DNA of 64,000 nucleotides from Sphingomonadaceae bacterium (GTDB lineage: Bacteria; Pseudomonadota; Alphaproteobacteria; Sphingomonadales; Sphingomonadaceae), in the NCBI GenBank assembly GCA_024236195.1, contig JACKKZ010000006.1, positions 1 to 64,000 of the forward strand. The letters are read 5' to 3'. Numbering within the stretch: the stretch's first letter is position 1; each line of letters opens with the position of its first letter. The notes under the pieces are model-generated. The model did no database searches and was not told the DNA's origin. It saw only the letters and a list, made by a program, of their open reading frames with translations. The position numbers and the translations under genes are program-made. Shown one piece after another: positions 34,951-45,359 of this stretch.

Positions 34951-35958
34951 TTGGCTGTGGAACAGCGTTTGATTGATCTACCGGCAAGCGGGTCGCGCGC
35001 GACTTTCGCCGATGGATTCGGTCAGCGCGCCTTGCTGACGGTTGATACGGAAGAGGAATTTGACTGGAACGGGCCGTTCCGGTCGAGCGGCCACGGGCTC
35101 GACCATGTCGCCCGCCTGCGCAAGTTCCAGCAATTCTGTGAAGGGATTGATGTTTCGCCGGTCTACCTGATTGACTGGCCGGTCGCTACATCCCCACTGG
35201 CGATCGAAATCATCGGCGACGCGGTGGATCGCGGCACTGCCGAAGTCGGCATCCAGTTGCACCCGTGGGTTAACCCGCCGTATGATGAAGAAGTCAATTC
35301 GTTCAACAGCTTTGCCGGGAACCTTCCCCGCGACCTGGAACGAGCTAAATTCCTGCGCTTGCGTGACGAGATTGAAAAGAATTTCAAGATCGCACCCAAG
35401 ATTTACCGTGCCGGGCGCTATGGGCTGGGACCGAACACCGCCGCCCTGCTCAAGGAAGCCGGGGTCCCGATTGACAGCTCGGTGCGCGCCAAATTCGATT
35501 ACAGTTCCCATCACGGGCCGGATTTCCGGCATCATCCTCTGGAACCCTATTGGGTCGATGCCGAGAATTCCCTGCTAGAACTGCCTTTGACGACTGTTTT
35601 CTGGGGTATGCTTCGCAAGCAGGGGGATTTCTTGTTCCCGATGCTCAAGCGGCTGCCTGCTGCGCTGGGCCTGCTCACCCGCCTCGCCATGCTGGAACGG
35701 ATTTCACTGACCCCGGAAGGCGTCACAGCGTCAGAAGCGTTGCGAGCGGTCGATATCGCGCTGGATGACGGGCTGCCGCTGCTGATCCTGTCGTTCCACA
35801 GCCCTTCGCTGGTGCCCGGCAATACGCCCTATGTGCATAGCGAAGGTGAGCTGGACCTGCTCTATGACTGGTGGCGGCAAATCTATGCCTATCTCGGCCA
35901 GCGCAGCGTGCGCCCCACCACCGTGAAGGAAATCCTCACCGCCAGTGGCCTCGAATAG
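34951..35958 (+). CDS. Polysaccharide deacetylase-like (WalW-type) protein
   Basis: This protein of about 335 residues matches polysaccharide deacetylase-related proteins of the carbohydrate esterase 4 type. It opens with LLTVDTEEEFDW (NodB motif 1, with acidic residues), continues with EVGIQLHPWVNPP (motif 2 style HxxW), YRAGRYGLGPNTAALLKEAGV (motif 3) and ends LILSFHSPSLVPGNTPYV (motif 5). Metal binding by D/H/H is plausible. The start may be TTG 34951 or GTG 34957; AAGGGGG suits both. The target polymer is unknown. Confidence 0.85.
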   Translation: MAVEQRLIDLPASGSRATFADGFGQRALLTVDTEEEFDWNGPFRSSGHGLDHVARLRKFQQFCEGIDVSPVYLIDWPVATSPLAIEIIGDAVDRGTAEVGIQLHPWVNPPYDEEVNSFNSFAGNLPRDLERAKFLRLRDEIEKNFKIAPKIYRAGRYGLGPNTAALLKEAGVPIDSSVRAKFDYSSHHGPDFRHHPLEPYWVDAENSLLELPLTTVFWGMLRKQGDFLFPMLKRLPAALGLLTRLAMLERISLTPEGVTASEALRAVDIALDDGLPLLILSFHSPSLVPGNTPYVHSEGELDLLYDWWRQIYAYLGQRSVRPTTVKEILTASGLE

Positions 35959-36022
35959 GCAAGATCGCCTTGCCAGCGCGGCACACCCAAGCTACCGCGC
36001 TGGCCGCAATTGCGCTGCTGAC

Positions 36023-36098
36023 GGGCCTGTAGCTCAGCGGTTAGAGCTGGCCGCTCATAACGGCTAGGTCGCGGGTTCGAATCCTGCCGGGCCCACCA
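36023..36098 (+). tRNA. tRNA with anticodon CAT, probably tRNA-Ile2
   Basis: This 76-base gene folds well: acceptor GGGCCTG / CGGGCCC, D arm GCTCAGCGGTTAGAGC, anticodon stem CCG / CGG with loop CTCATAA, T arm with GGTTCGAATCC, and encoded CCA. CAT could be elongator Met, initiator Met or Ile2. The short D loop and stem sequences resemble the minor tRNA-Ile whose C34 is modified to lysidine by TilS. Met cannot be excluded by eye. Confidence 0.9.
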
Positions 36099-36124
36099 GC
36101 GGCGCATTATGTTGCGAAGAGCAA

Positions 36125-36153
36125 TTGCCTTCCCCCTCAGCCTTGCCTAAAGG
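36125..36153 (+). promoter_or_regulatory. Promoter of tRNA-Pro(TGG)
   Basis: TTGCCT (36125-36130) and TAAAGG (36148-36153) are 17 bases apart and 11 bases upstream of the tRNA. The pattern repeats that of the tRNA-Pro(GGG) gene. Confidence 0.65.
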
Positions 36154-36164
36154 CCCCGCAAGGT

Positions 36165-36241
<77 letters not shown>

Positions 36242-36317
36242 GACCTCCCCCATCCCCGATACAAGGTGATACTATTCATCGCCTGACAAGACTTGGTCCG
36301 CTAGGCATAGTCCCGGC

Positions 36318-37724
36318 ATGGACGAGATTGTGATCGCCTGGAACCGCTTCGGCCTTGGTGGCCGGCAGCAGGATCGCGTGGGAGATGATCCGCGCCATGC
36401 GCTGCTGCGCCAGTTTGACCGCTTCGATCCACGGCCCGCCATGCTGCGCGAACGGCCTACCACCGCTGACGCGATTGCGCATTACAAGCGCCTGACAGAG
36501 GCCCAGCGCAACCAGCGTCAGCAGGCGCGCGCCAAGGGCATGGCGATCAGCGAAGCACAGGCCAACGCCCCGGAAGCAATCCAGCAGATGCGGCGCGACA
36601 TGCGCCAGGCCTATCTGGCCAATGTCCACGCCCGCGCAGCCTCTGCGATTGCCAGCAATGCCCCCTTTGTCGAACGGCTGGTCCATTTCTGGGCCAACCA
36701 TTTTGCCGTCTCGATCGAGAAAGGCGCGGTCACGGCCCTGTCCGGCCCCCATGAGTTCGAGGCTATCCGTCCTCATGTGCTGGGCAATTTCCGGCATTTG
36801 CTCCGCGCGGCTTCGCTTCATCCGGCGATGCAGTTGTTCCTTGACCAGGCGCAGTCCATCGGGCCGAACAGCCAGTTGGCCCAACGCGCGGCGACACGAG
36901 GCCGCGATGCCGGGCTGAATGAGAACCTCGCACGCGAAATCCTTGAACTGCATACGTTGGGTGTCCGCAGCGGTTATACACAAGGTGATGTGACGGAACT
37001 GGCCCGCGCGATGACCGGCTGGACCGTTGACGGCTTCCGCCGCATGTCCGGATTGAAAGTGTTTGACGATCACAGCGCCTATTTGCCGCAGATCCACGAG
37101 CCGGGCGCGCGGCAGGTCCTGGGCCGCCGCTATGCCAATAATGGCGCGCAACAGGTGCTCGACATACTGGATGACCTCGCGACCCACCCGGCCACCGCGC
37201 ACCATATTGCGACCAAGCTGGCCCGGCATTTCGCCGGGGACGAACCGCCTGCAACGCTGGTTTCACGGCTGGAATCGGCCTTCCTTGGCAGCAATGGGGA
37301 CTTGCTCTCCACCTATATTGCGCTGGTCGAAGCGCCGGAGGCGTGGGCAGCGCAGCCGCTGAAATTCCGCCAACCTTGGGAATGGGTGATCGCATCATTA
37401 CGGGCCATGGACGCGGCACCACCCAGCCCGCAAATGCTGAACGGGCTGCTGGTCAATCTGGGGCAACCGACCTGGCAACCTGGCTCGCCCGCTGGTTTTG
37501 CCGATGAGGCGAGCCATTGGGCCGCGCCCGACGCATTGATCCGTCGGGTCGAGTCTGGCCAGCGTATGGCACGCCTTGCGCGTGAGCAGGACATTCCTGC
37601 CTTGGCGGAGCGGCTCTTCCCCGATAGCCTTGGCGAACATACGCGCCTTGCCCTCGCCCGCGCGGAAAGCCCGCAGCAAGCCATGGCGCTGCTGCTCGCT
37701 GCCCCGGAAATGATGCGGAGATGA
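36318..37724 (+). CDS. DUF1800 family protein
   Basis: This 468-residue protein belongs to DUF1800, often found next to DUF1501. It has IAWNRFGLGGR early, HFWANHFAV, NFRHLLRAASLHPAMQLFLD, the ENLAREILELHTLGV motif, TQGDVTELARAMTGW and HHIATKLARHFAGDEPP. These conserved regions define the family, whose function is unknown; some members are secreted or involved in polymer binding. Its ATGA overlap with the DUF1501 gene indicates a two-gene operon. Confidence 0.92.
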   Translation: MDEIVIAWNRFGLGGRQQDRVGDDPRHALLRQFDRFDPRPAMLRERPTTADAIAHYKRLTEAQRNQRQQARAKGMAISEAQANAPEAIQQMRRDMRQAYLANVHARAASAIASNAPFVERLVHFWANHFAVSIEKGAVTALSGPHEFEAIRPHVLGNFRHLLRAASLHPAMQLFLDQAQSIGPNSQLAQRAATRGRDAGLNENLAREILELHTLGVRSGYTQGDVTELARAMTGWTVDGFRRMSGLKVFDDHSAYLPQIHEPGARQVLGRRYANNGAQQVLDILDDLATHPATAHHIATKLARHFAGDEPPATLVSRLESAFLGSNGDLLSTYIALVEAPEAWAAQPLKFRQPWEWVIASLRAMDAAPPSPQMLNGLLVNLGQPTWQPGSPAGFADEASHWAAPDALIRRVESGQRMARLAREQDIPALAERLFPDSLGEHTRLALARAESPQQAMALLLAAPEMMRR

Positions 37725-38848
37725 CCATGCTCGACCGCCGCAGACTGATCGCCAGCGGGGCCGGCTTTGCCTTGGCCAGCATTGCGGCACCCGGCATTGC
37801 ACTGGGCCGGGCCGCGACAGACAAGCGCTTGCTTTTCGTGATCCAGCGCGGTGCCGCTGATGGGATGGCGCTGCTCGCCCCGGTTGGTGACCCCCATTTC
37901 ATGGCCCTGCGCCACCTGTTTGCGCCTGACTATGAAGCAAGGCCCCGGCTCAGTTCCTTCTTTGCGCTCCATCCCAAGCTGGAAATGGTCGGCAAGCTGG
38001 CGGCCAGCGGCGATGCCCGCTTCCTCCATGCCGCCGCCACGGCCTATCGCGAGCGCAGCCATTTTGATGCGCAGAACCTGCTCGAAGGTGGCGGGACCCG
38101 CGCCTACCAGCGGCGCGATGGCTGGCTCAACCGGCTGGTCGGCTTGCTGCCTGATGGAGAAGTGCGCGCCCTCGCCCTGTCCCCGCAAGTGCCGCTGGCC
38201 ATGCAAGGGCCAGAGCGGGTCACCAGCTATGCACCCACCGCCATCCCTGAGGCAGACGGTGATTTGCTGGAGCGGGTCAGCGATCTCTACGCCGACGACC
38301 CGCAATTGCTCAGCCTGTGGAGCGAAGCGCTCAAAACCCGCGAAATGGCGGGCGATACCGGGCTCAAGAACCTGCGGAACGCGCAACAAGCCGGAGCGCT
38401 GGCAGCATCATTGATGGCGGGGCCGGAGGGCGCGCGGGTGATGATGGTGGAGAGCACCGGCTGGGACAGCCACGCCAACCAGCGCGGGCAACTAGGCCGC
38501 ACTGTTGGCAACCTTGATACGATGCTGGGCGCCTTCCATGCCCGCATGGGCGATGATTGGCGCAACACGCTGGTGATCGTTGCCACCGAATTCGGCCGCA
38601 CAGCACAGGTCAATGGCACTGCCGGGACAGACCATGGCACGGCCAGCATGGCGATGTTCCTTGGCGGAAATCTGCCCAGGGCCGGAGTGGACACGGACTG
38701 GCCAGGCCTAGCCCCGGCGCAGCTGCATGAAGGGCGCGACCTCAGGCCCACGGCTTCGCTGGAACAGAAAATCGCCAGCACTGTGGCGGGTCATTTCGGA
38801 CTGGACGGAGGCCGCACAATGGCGGCGCTGTTTCCAGGGCGAAGCTAG
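37721..38848 (+). CDS. DUF1501 family protein (twin-arginine signal)
   Basis: This 375-residue protein has a Tat-like signal (MLDRRRLIASGAGFALASIAAPG) and a sulfatase/alkaline phosphatase-like DUF1501 domain. The domain markers are LLFVIQRGAADGMALLAPVG, the MMVESTGWDSHANQRGQLG segment and VIVATEFGRTAQVNGTAGTDHGTASMAMFLGG. The Asp-His-Gly and EFGRT motifs are typical. It probably acts in the periplasm with the DUF1800 protein; substrate unknown. The stop overlaps the convergent GGDEF-EAL gene by four bases. Confidence 0.92.
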   Translation: MTMLDRRRLIASGAGFALASIAAPGIALGRAATDKRLLFVIQRGAADGMALLAPVGDPHFMALRHLFAPDYEARPRLSSFFALHPKLEMVGKLAASGDARFLHAAATAYRERSHFDAQNLLEGGGTRAYQRRDGWLNRLVGLLPDGEVRALALSPQVPLAMQGPERVTSYAPTAIPEADGDLLERVSDLYADDPQLLSLWSEALKTREMAGDTGLKNLRNAQQAGALAASLMAGPEGARVMMVESTGWDSHANQRGQLGRTVGNLDTMLGAFHARMGDDWRNTLVIVATEFGRTAQVNGTAGTDHGTASMAMFLGGNLPRAGVDTDWPGLAPAQLHEGRDLRPTASLEQKIASTVAGHFGLDGGRTMAALFPGRS

Positions 38849-40716
38849 CCGACGATTCGCGGCCGCCGATTGCGGTCCAAGATGCAGGCTTCCACATCCT
38901 CGATCATGTCGCGGACGGGGTTTGCCTTGCGCTGCCTGCACCATTGCTCCAGCTCGCAAAGCGACATGGCGGGTGCAAACAGATGCCCTTGCAGCCGGTC
39001 ACAACCCAGTTGCACGAGGAAGTCACGCTGTTCAGGCGTTTCGATCCCTTCGGCGACCAATTCATGCCCCAGCGCCTTGGCCATGTGAACAATCGCCCCG
39101 ACAATGGATTCCGATTTCTCGTTTTTACCCAACCGCGCGACCAGCGAACGGTCGATCTTGAGCACGTTGAACGGCAAACGGGCAAGCTGGGACAGGTTTG
39201 AAAAGCCGGTGCCGAAATCGTCGATGGAAATGCGCACACCCGCTTCCTGCAATTGCTGCAGGCGATAGCGCGTCCCGGCGAAGTCGGACATGACCATGCT
39301 TTCCGTGATCTCGATTTCCAGCAGCGCGGGATCGACCCGGTAATCTTCCAGCACGCCCAGGATTTCGCGCACCAGATGCGGCCGTTCAAACTGGGCGGCG
39401 GAAATGTTCACCGCGACCGGGATCGGCGTGTCCGCTTCCATCCATTTGCGCGCCTGCTTCACCGCCAGATGCAGCACGGCCAGCCCCAGATCAGGCATCA
39501 GCCCCCGGCTTTCAGCAATCTCGATAAAGGCATCGGGCGGGATCATGCCCTTTTCAGGGTGGTTCCAGCGAACCAATGCCTCGACACCGTGGACTTCATG
39601 TGTCTGCGCATCCAGCTTGGGCTGGTAGTGCAGCTCCAGCTGGCCATTGTCGATGGCATGGCGCAGCCCGGTCTCGATCCCGGCACGATCCACCGCCATC
39701 TGCCGCAAGCGATCATCGAAAAAGCGGGGGCGGCCCTTGCCCGCCTGTTTGGCGGCATACATGGCGAGGTCCGCATAGCCGAGCAGCTGTTCCGGATCAG
39801 TGGTATCAGCGGGCGAACGGGCAATACCGATGCTCGCACCCAGCCGCACTTCCGTGCCATTGATGATAAAGGGATCGCGCAGCGCAGCAATGATTTCTCT
39901 CGCGCGCGCCTCAATTTCCGCCCGGTCGACCTTTTCCGGCAGGATTGCGACGAATTCGTCGCCCGCAAAACGGGCAAAGACCAACGCGCTGGGGCATTTG
40001 GTGCATAATTCGCCGAAAGTGGTGGTGCAGGTATCAATTTCCTGCCGGGTCATGCCGAAGCCGCCCTCCAGGATGCGATTGCTGACTTCGCGCAGCACAT
40101 CATCCCCGGCCTCATGGCCCAGCGTGTCATTGACCTGCTTGAACCCGTCAAGGTCGATAAACATGAGCGTGGCGGGGCAGCCGGCATTGCTCATGATTTG
40201 CAGCACGTGGTTGACCACGGCCCGGTTCGGCAATTGTGTAACCGGATCGCTATAGGCGAGGATATTCATCCGCAGAATGTTGTTGTTCAGCCGGTCCACC
40301 ATGGCGCGGAAACTGTCCGCCAGCCCGCCGACTTCGCAGGCACAATCGACATCCAGCGGTGAATTGAGGTCACCTGCAATGATCGCTTCAGTGCTTTGCC
40401 GCAGCTGCCGGATCGTGCCCGCCAGCTTGCTCGCCGCGCAATAGGTGATGAAGGCCGGGACCAGCGCCAACACTGCTGTGCCAACGATCAATTCTACCCA
40501 GCTCGTTTCCTGCGATCCGGTGAAGAGGATGAAATAGCCTGCGATCACGCACAGGGTGGTGAACACGGCGGACATCAGCGCAAAACGCACGGGAATGGAG
40601 TTGAGCCCCCGCCCCTTCGCCTTTTGCAGCGATTCACGCGCAGCGGCAGCGGCGGGGCTGGTGCTCCACTCCGCGACCTTCATCGCCCGTCCAAAATCGC
40701 TGTGACGCTGTTCCAA
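38845..40716 (-). CDS. GGDEF-EAL cyclic di-GMP signalling protein with membrane anchor
   Basis: This protein of up to 623 residues has two TM segments (about 43-65 and 73-95) and a HAMP-like region (KLAGTIRQLRQSTEAIIAGDL). A GGDEF domain has the active-site motif AGDEF (FARFAGDEFVAIL). An EAL domain carries EALVRWNHP, VNISAAQFERP, EITESMVMSD, DDFGTGFSNL and VAEGIETPEQRDFL. Both catalytic motif sets look complete, so it may make or break c-di-GMP, one activity being dominant. A Cys-rich insert (TCTTTFGELCTKC) interrupts the GGDEF domain, an oddity. Start could be 40716 or ATG 40683. Confidence 0.93.
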   Translation of the reverse strand: MEQRHSDFGRAMKVAEWSTSPAAAAARESLQKAKGRGLNSIPVRFALMSAVFTTLCVIAGYFILFTGSQETSWVELIVGTAVLALVPAFITYCAASKLAGTIRQLRQSTEAIIAGDLNSPLDVDCACEVGGLADSFRAMVDRLNNNILRMNILAYSDPVTQLPNRAVVNHVLQIMSNAGCPATLMFIDLDGFKQVNDTLGHEAGDDVLREVSNRILEGGFGMTRQEIDTCTTTFGELCTKCPSALVFARFAGDEFVAILPEKVDRAEIEARAREIIAALRDPFIINGTEVRLGASIGIARSPADTTDPEQLLGYADLAMYAAKQAGKGRPRFFDDRLRQMAVDRAGIETGLRHAIDNGQLELHYQPKLDAQTHEVHGVEALVRWNHPEKGMIPPDAFIEIAESRGLMPDLGLAVLHLAVKQARKWMEADTPIPVAVNISAAQFERPHLVREILGVLEDYRVDPALLEIEITESMVMSDFAGTRYRLQQLQEAGVRISIDDFGTGFSNLSQLARLPFNVLKIDRSLVARLGKNEKSESIVGAIVHMAKALGHELVAEGIETPEQRDFLVQLGCDRLQGHLFAPAMSLCELEQWCRQRKANPVRDMIEDVEACILDRNRRPRIVG

Positions 40717-40846
40717 AACATTCCCCGCAGTGGCTTTTCACCCGCTGCGACAATGGCATGGGGAGTGGTAACCGGGGTTTAGGAAGCGTGCTTAGCGCAA
40801 TGCCAAACAGACACAGTTAATGCGGGAGTAGGAATTTCCCCCAAGA

Positions 40847-42238
40847 TCAGGGTTTCGGACGGATTTCTCCGGGTTCATTGGCAAGGATGCCCACAACCTG
40901 CGTCCATACGGCAACATTCTGCCGCAACTGGACCGGGTCGATCTTATCGAGCGTGTCATCCGGCGTGTGATGCAGGTCGAAATAACGGGTCCCGTCCTGC
41001 TGCAGGTCAATAATCGCCGTATCCTGGTCCCGCGCAATATTGATATCCGCGCCGCCTGTGGCCACGGCCATGCCATTCGACACACCAAACCGGACGACTG
41101 ACCTGGCGATCCGGTTATGCAGCGCCGCGTTGCTCTCACGGAAATTGCTCTCGAATTTCCAGATGCGATCTGCACCGAAGTCGCTTTCCAGCCCGACCGC
41201 AATCGGCTCACCGATATGCGCGGCACTATAGGCCTTGCTGCCCCACAGGCCGGTTTCCTCTGCGCCTGCCATCAACACCCGGATGGTCCGCAGCGGCTGG
41301 CCTGCCTTGCTCACATTCAGCGCAGCAGCGGCAACAATCCCGCAGCCCACGCCATCGTCAATTGCACCCGTGCCGTTCCACCAGCTATCAATATGGCAAG
41401 CCACCAGCACCGGCGGCAGCGACGGATCACGCCCGACGATCTCGCCCACTACATTGCCGCTGGTTGTGGTGCCCAGATTACGCGGGGTCAGGATCAGTTT
41501 GAGGATAATTGGCCGGTCCCCTGCCCGTGCGAACATCCGCTCCAGATTGAGCGCATCTGGCACGGAAAGCGCCCCGGCAGGGGTCGGCTGGACTCCGGCA
41601 GGAAAGCCGGTTCCGCCGGTATGCGGGTTACGGTGAAGATCCGTTCCGACTGACTTGATTACCGTCGCCAGCGCACCCTTCTGCGCGGCGATCCCGGCCC
41701 CGACCCAGCGCGCCGGCCCGGCAAAGCCATAATGCGACCCATCCTGCGTCGGCGTCATGGCATGGCTGATATAGGCGATCTTGCCTTTCAGGCTCCCCTC
41801 CGGCGCGGCGCGCAGATCATCAACCGTGCGGAAAAAGACGACTTCGCCCGTGATCCCGTCCGGCCCGGTGGATGCGCTGCCCCCCAGCGGCTGGACCACC
41901 AGAGGTTGCGGGAAAGGCCCCACGACCTCTGCCTTGTGCACATCGCCTGGCACCCAAGTCTGCATCTGGTAGGGTTCATCCGCAACATTGGCAAAACCGC
42001 GCGCCTTCAGCCAGCGCATGGCCCAGGCACGACCGCGCGCCTCTGCCTCCGTCCCTGCCTGCCGAGGGCCGACTTCGGTCGTGATCCCTTCGACAAAGTC
42101 CCATGCCAGCACATCCTGCTCCAGCGCAGCATCCGCTGCAGCGGCAACGCGCTGGTCAGAAGAATCATCCACGCCCAATTGAGCAGAGGCAGCAACAGGA
42201 AGCGAAAAGGCGGCGAGCGCGAACAGGGTCTTTTTCAT
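40847..42238 (-). CDS. Secreted M28 family metallopeptidase
   Basis: This 463-residue protein has a signal peptide (MKKTLFALAAFSLPVAASA) and an M28 aminopeptidase/carboxypeptidase domain. The zinc-binding segment is VACHIDSWWNGTGAIDDGVGCGIVAAA. Further ligands follow in LMAGAEETGLWGSKAY, ESDFGADRIW and FDLHHTPDDTLDKI. A PA-type inserted domain (about 110-240) precedes the catalytic part, as in carboxypeptidase Q. It should clip peptides in the periplasm. It is divergent from ettA. Confidence 0.93.
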   Translation of the reverse strand: MKKTLFALAAFSLPVAASAQLGVDDSSDQRVAAAADAALEQDVLAWDFVEGITTEVGPRQAGTEAEARGRAWAMRWLKARGFANVADEPYQMQTWVPGDVHKAEVVGPFPQPLVVQPLGGSASTGPDGITGEVVFFRTVDDLRAAPEGSLKGKIAYISHAMTPTQDGSHYGFAGPARWVGAGIAAQKGALATVIKSVGTDLHRNPHTGGTGFPAGVQPTPAGALSVPDALNLERMFARAGDRPIILKLILTPRNLGTTTSGNVVGEIVGRDPSLPPVLVACHIDSWWNGTGAIDDGVGCGIVAAAALNVSKAGQPLRTIRVLMAGAEETGLWGSKAYSAAHIGEPIAVGLESDFGADRIWKFESNFRESNAALHNRIARSVVRFGVSNGMAVATGGADINIARDQDTAIIDLQQDGTRYFDLHHTPDDTLDKIDPVQLRQNVAVWTQVVGILANEPGEIRPKP

Positions 42239-42352
42239 GGCCGCAAGAGCTATCCGCGCGGCCTCGCGAAGTCCAGCTTGCCCCGCGCGCCTTCACCCCC
42301 TATCTGCGCCTGCAAATCCAGACACACGAATTTTCCGCGAAGGACGACCCCG

Positions 42353-44032
<1,680 letters not shown>

Positions 44033-44044
44033 GGGTGAATAAGC

Positions 44045-44521
44045 ATGGTTCGCCTCGCACGAAAATCGGAATCTGCTGCGGGCCTACGCGCTGCGTTGTT
44101 TGGAGTTTGCGGCTTGCTAACGGCATGTCAGCATGAAGATACTGAACTCGATGTCGAACCAGTCGTTCTCGAATGCACAGACGAGCTCTTGAGGGGGACT
44201 GAGCAGGAAGGATTTGTTACCACAGTGCGTGTCTACCCCGATGGTGACGGTCCAACTGCGCTACAGTATTTTCATGCGAGCGAGGGGCGCTGGTTTGAGC
44301 CATGCCGCCAGATATCTGGCGACTGTAAATTGGTTGTTGATGATCGGTTTTTCAGGGAAGCCTACACCATAGGAGAGGGCTCCACGGTAGTGACCGAAAT
44401 AAACCGTACGACTGGTCAGATCATTAAAACCGCTTACGCTGATGGTTTAGGTTCAACCATTCTAGCCGATGGTGTTTGTTCACCCATTGTCGAGCCGCAA
44501 GAGAGTGAAATCCGATTCTGA
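44045..44521 (+). CDS. Putative lipoprotein, unrecognised family
   Basis: This 158-residue protein starts 12 bases after ettA. A basic N-terminus, hydrophobic run and LLTAC (Cys about 28) suggest a lipoprotein. The mature part contains three further Cys residues that could form disulfides. Its base composition is more AT-rich than neighbouring genes, and it abuts the repeat/RAYT locus, so it may be recently acquired. No homologous family was recognised. Confidence 0.65.
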   Translation: MVRLARKSESAAGLRAALFGVCGLLTACQHEDTELDVEPVVLECTDELLRGTEQEGFVTTVRVYPDGDGPTALQYFHASEGRWFEPCRQISGDCKLVVDDRFFREAYTIGEGSTVVTEINRTTGQIIKTAYADGLGSTILADGVCSPIVEPQESEIRF

Positions 44522-44538
44522 CAAGTACTGCACCAACG

Positions 44539-44630
44539 ATGCATTTCGCTTTGCTCAATGCACCCTACGCCATTTGCTAACTTGGTGAAGAACCAATGCA
44601 GGGTGCATTGAGGCGAAGCCGAAATGCACC
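44539..44630. repeat. Left inverted-repeat pair flanking the RAYT gene
   Basis: Two arms lie here. ATGCATTTCGCTTTGCTCAATGCACCCTAC (44539-44568) has its inverted copy at 45244-45275. GGGTGCATTGAGGCGAAGCC... (44601-44630) is the exact inverse of 45191-45220. Each pair also forms a hairpin on its own. REP-type sequences of this kind are the likely substrates of the RAYT enzyme between them. Confidence 0.88.
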
Positions 44631-44650
44631 ATCGCGGCGTAGAAACACTT

Positions 44651-45139
44651 TCACGGCATCGTATCGCCCGCATTTTCCCGCTTCCATCGGTGCCAAGAGG
44701 AATAGGGCCAGTCGTCCATCTCCGTCACCAGCCGGTGCTTCACCGGGTTACCATGGACATAGGCGACATGCTGCGCGAGGTCGTCAGTGTCTGTAATCAC
44801 ATGTTCCCAGAAACGGCGCTGCCAAATGCCACGCTCACCAGGGCGGCGACCGGGGGCGAGATCAGCTTCGCGGGGCAATTGGCGGGAAAAGCCGGATTTG
44901 ATCCGCCGCCAGCGTCCCGAAAAATCACTGTCCCCGTCAGGCAAGGTCCAGATGCAGTGCACATGATTGGGCAGCACGCAAATCGCCACGGTCTCAAAGC
45001 GCTGGGCTCTGGCCGCTTCGGCATAGGCTGCGCGGAACGCGTCAATTTGATCAGTCAGCAGCCGACTATCCTTGCGCAGCAGATTTGCCGTGAAGAAATT
45101 GGTGCCACCGGGGACAAACCATCGGCGATAGTCGGGCAT
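44651..45139 (-). CDS. REP-associated tyrosine transposase (RAYT, IS200-like Y1 family)
   Basis: This 162-residue protein is a TnpA_REP-type HUH nuclease. The HUH motif is PNHVHCIW (His59, His61), and the likely catalytic Tyr127 lies in HVAYVHGNPVKH. MPDYRRWFVPGGTNFFTANL opens the protein, as in other RAYTs. RAYTs are single-copy, domesticated transposases that are thought to spread REP hairpins. The start is taken at 45139; nine codons more are open to 45166. It is flanked symmetrically by inverted repeats. Confidence 0.95.
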   Translation of the reverse strand: MPDYRRWFVPGGTNFFTANLLRKDSRLLTDQIDAFRAAYAEAARAQRFETVAICVLPNHVHCIWTLPDGDSDFSGRWRRIKSGFSRQLPREADLAPGRRPGERGIWQRRFWEHVITDTDDLAQHVAYVHGNPVKHRLVTEMDDWPYSSWHRWKRENAGDTMP

Positions 45140-45190
45140 AGGGGGATCATATAACCGAGGGCGCATTTGGCGAGTGCAATTCGCACCAAC

Positions 45191-45275
45191 GGTGCATTTC
45201 GGCTTCGCCTCAATGCACCCTACGGATTATTCCTAGCTCAAATGTAGGGTGCATTGAGCAAAGCGAAATGCACCA
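45191..45275. repeat. Right inverted-repeat pair flanking the RAYT gene
   Basis: The arms at 45191-45220 and 45244-45275 mirror those on the left side in reversed order, so the RAYT gene is enclosed in a nested symmetric array (A, B' ... B, A'). Confidence 0.88.
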
Positions 45276-45359
45276 TCCTACCCCCCCCCTTCGCACATGC
45301 GCTGCAATGCGCTACCCCCTCCCCGCACACACAACACACCCGCAACACAAGGCCCCGCC

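Noticed and set aside
41732..42352. N-terminal extension of ettA by 207 codons
   Set aside because: It overlaps the M28 peptidase gene on the other strand and has no ABC-F similarity; the family start is at 42353.
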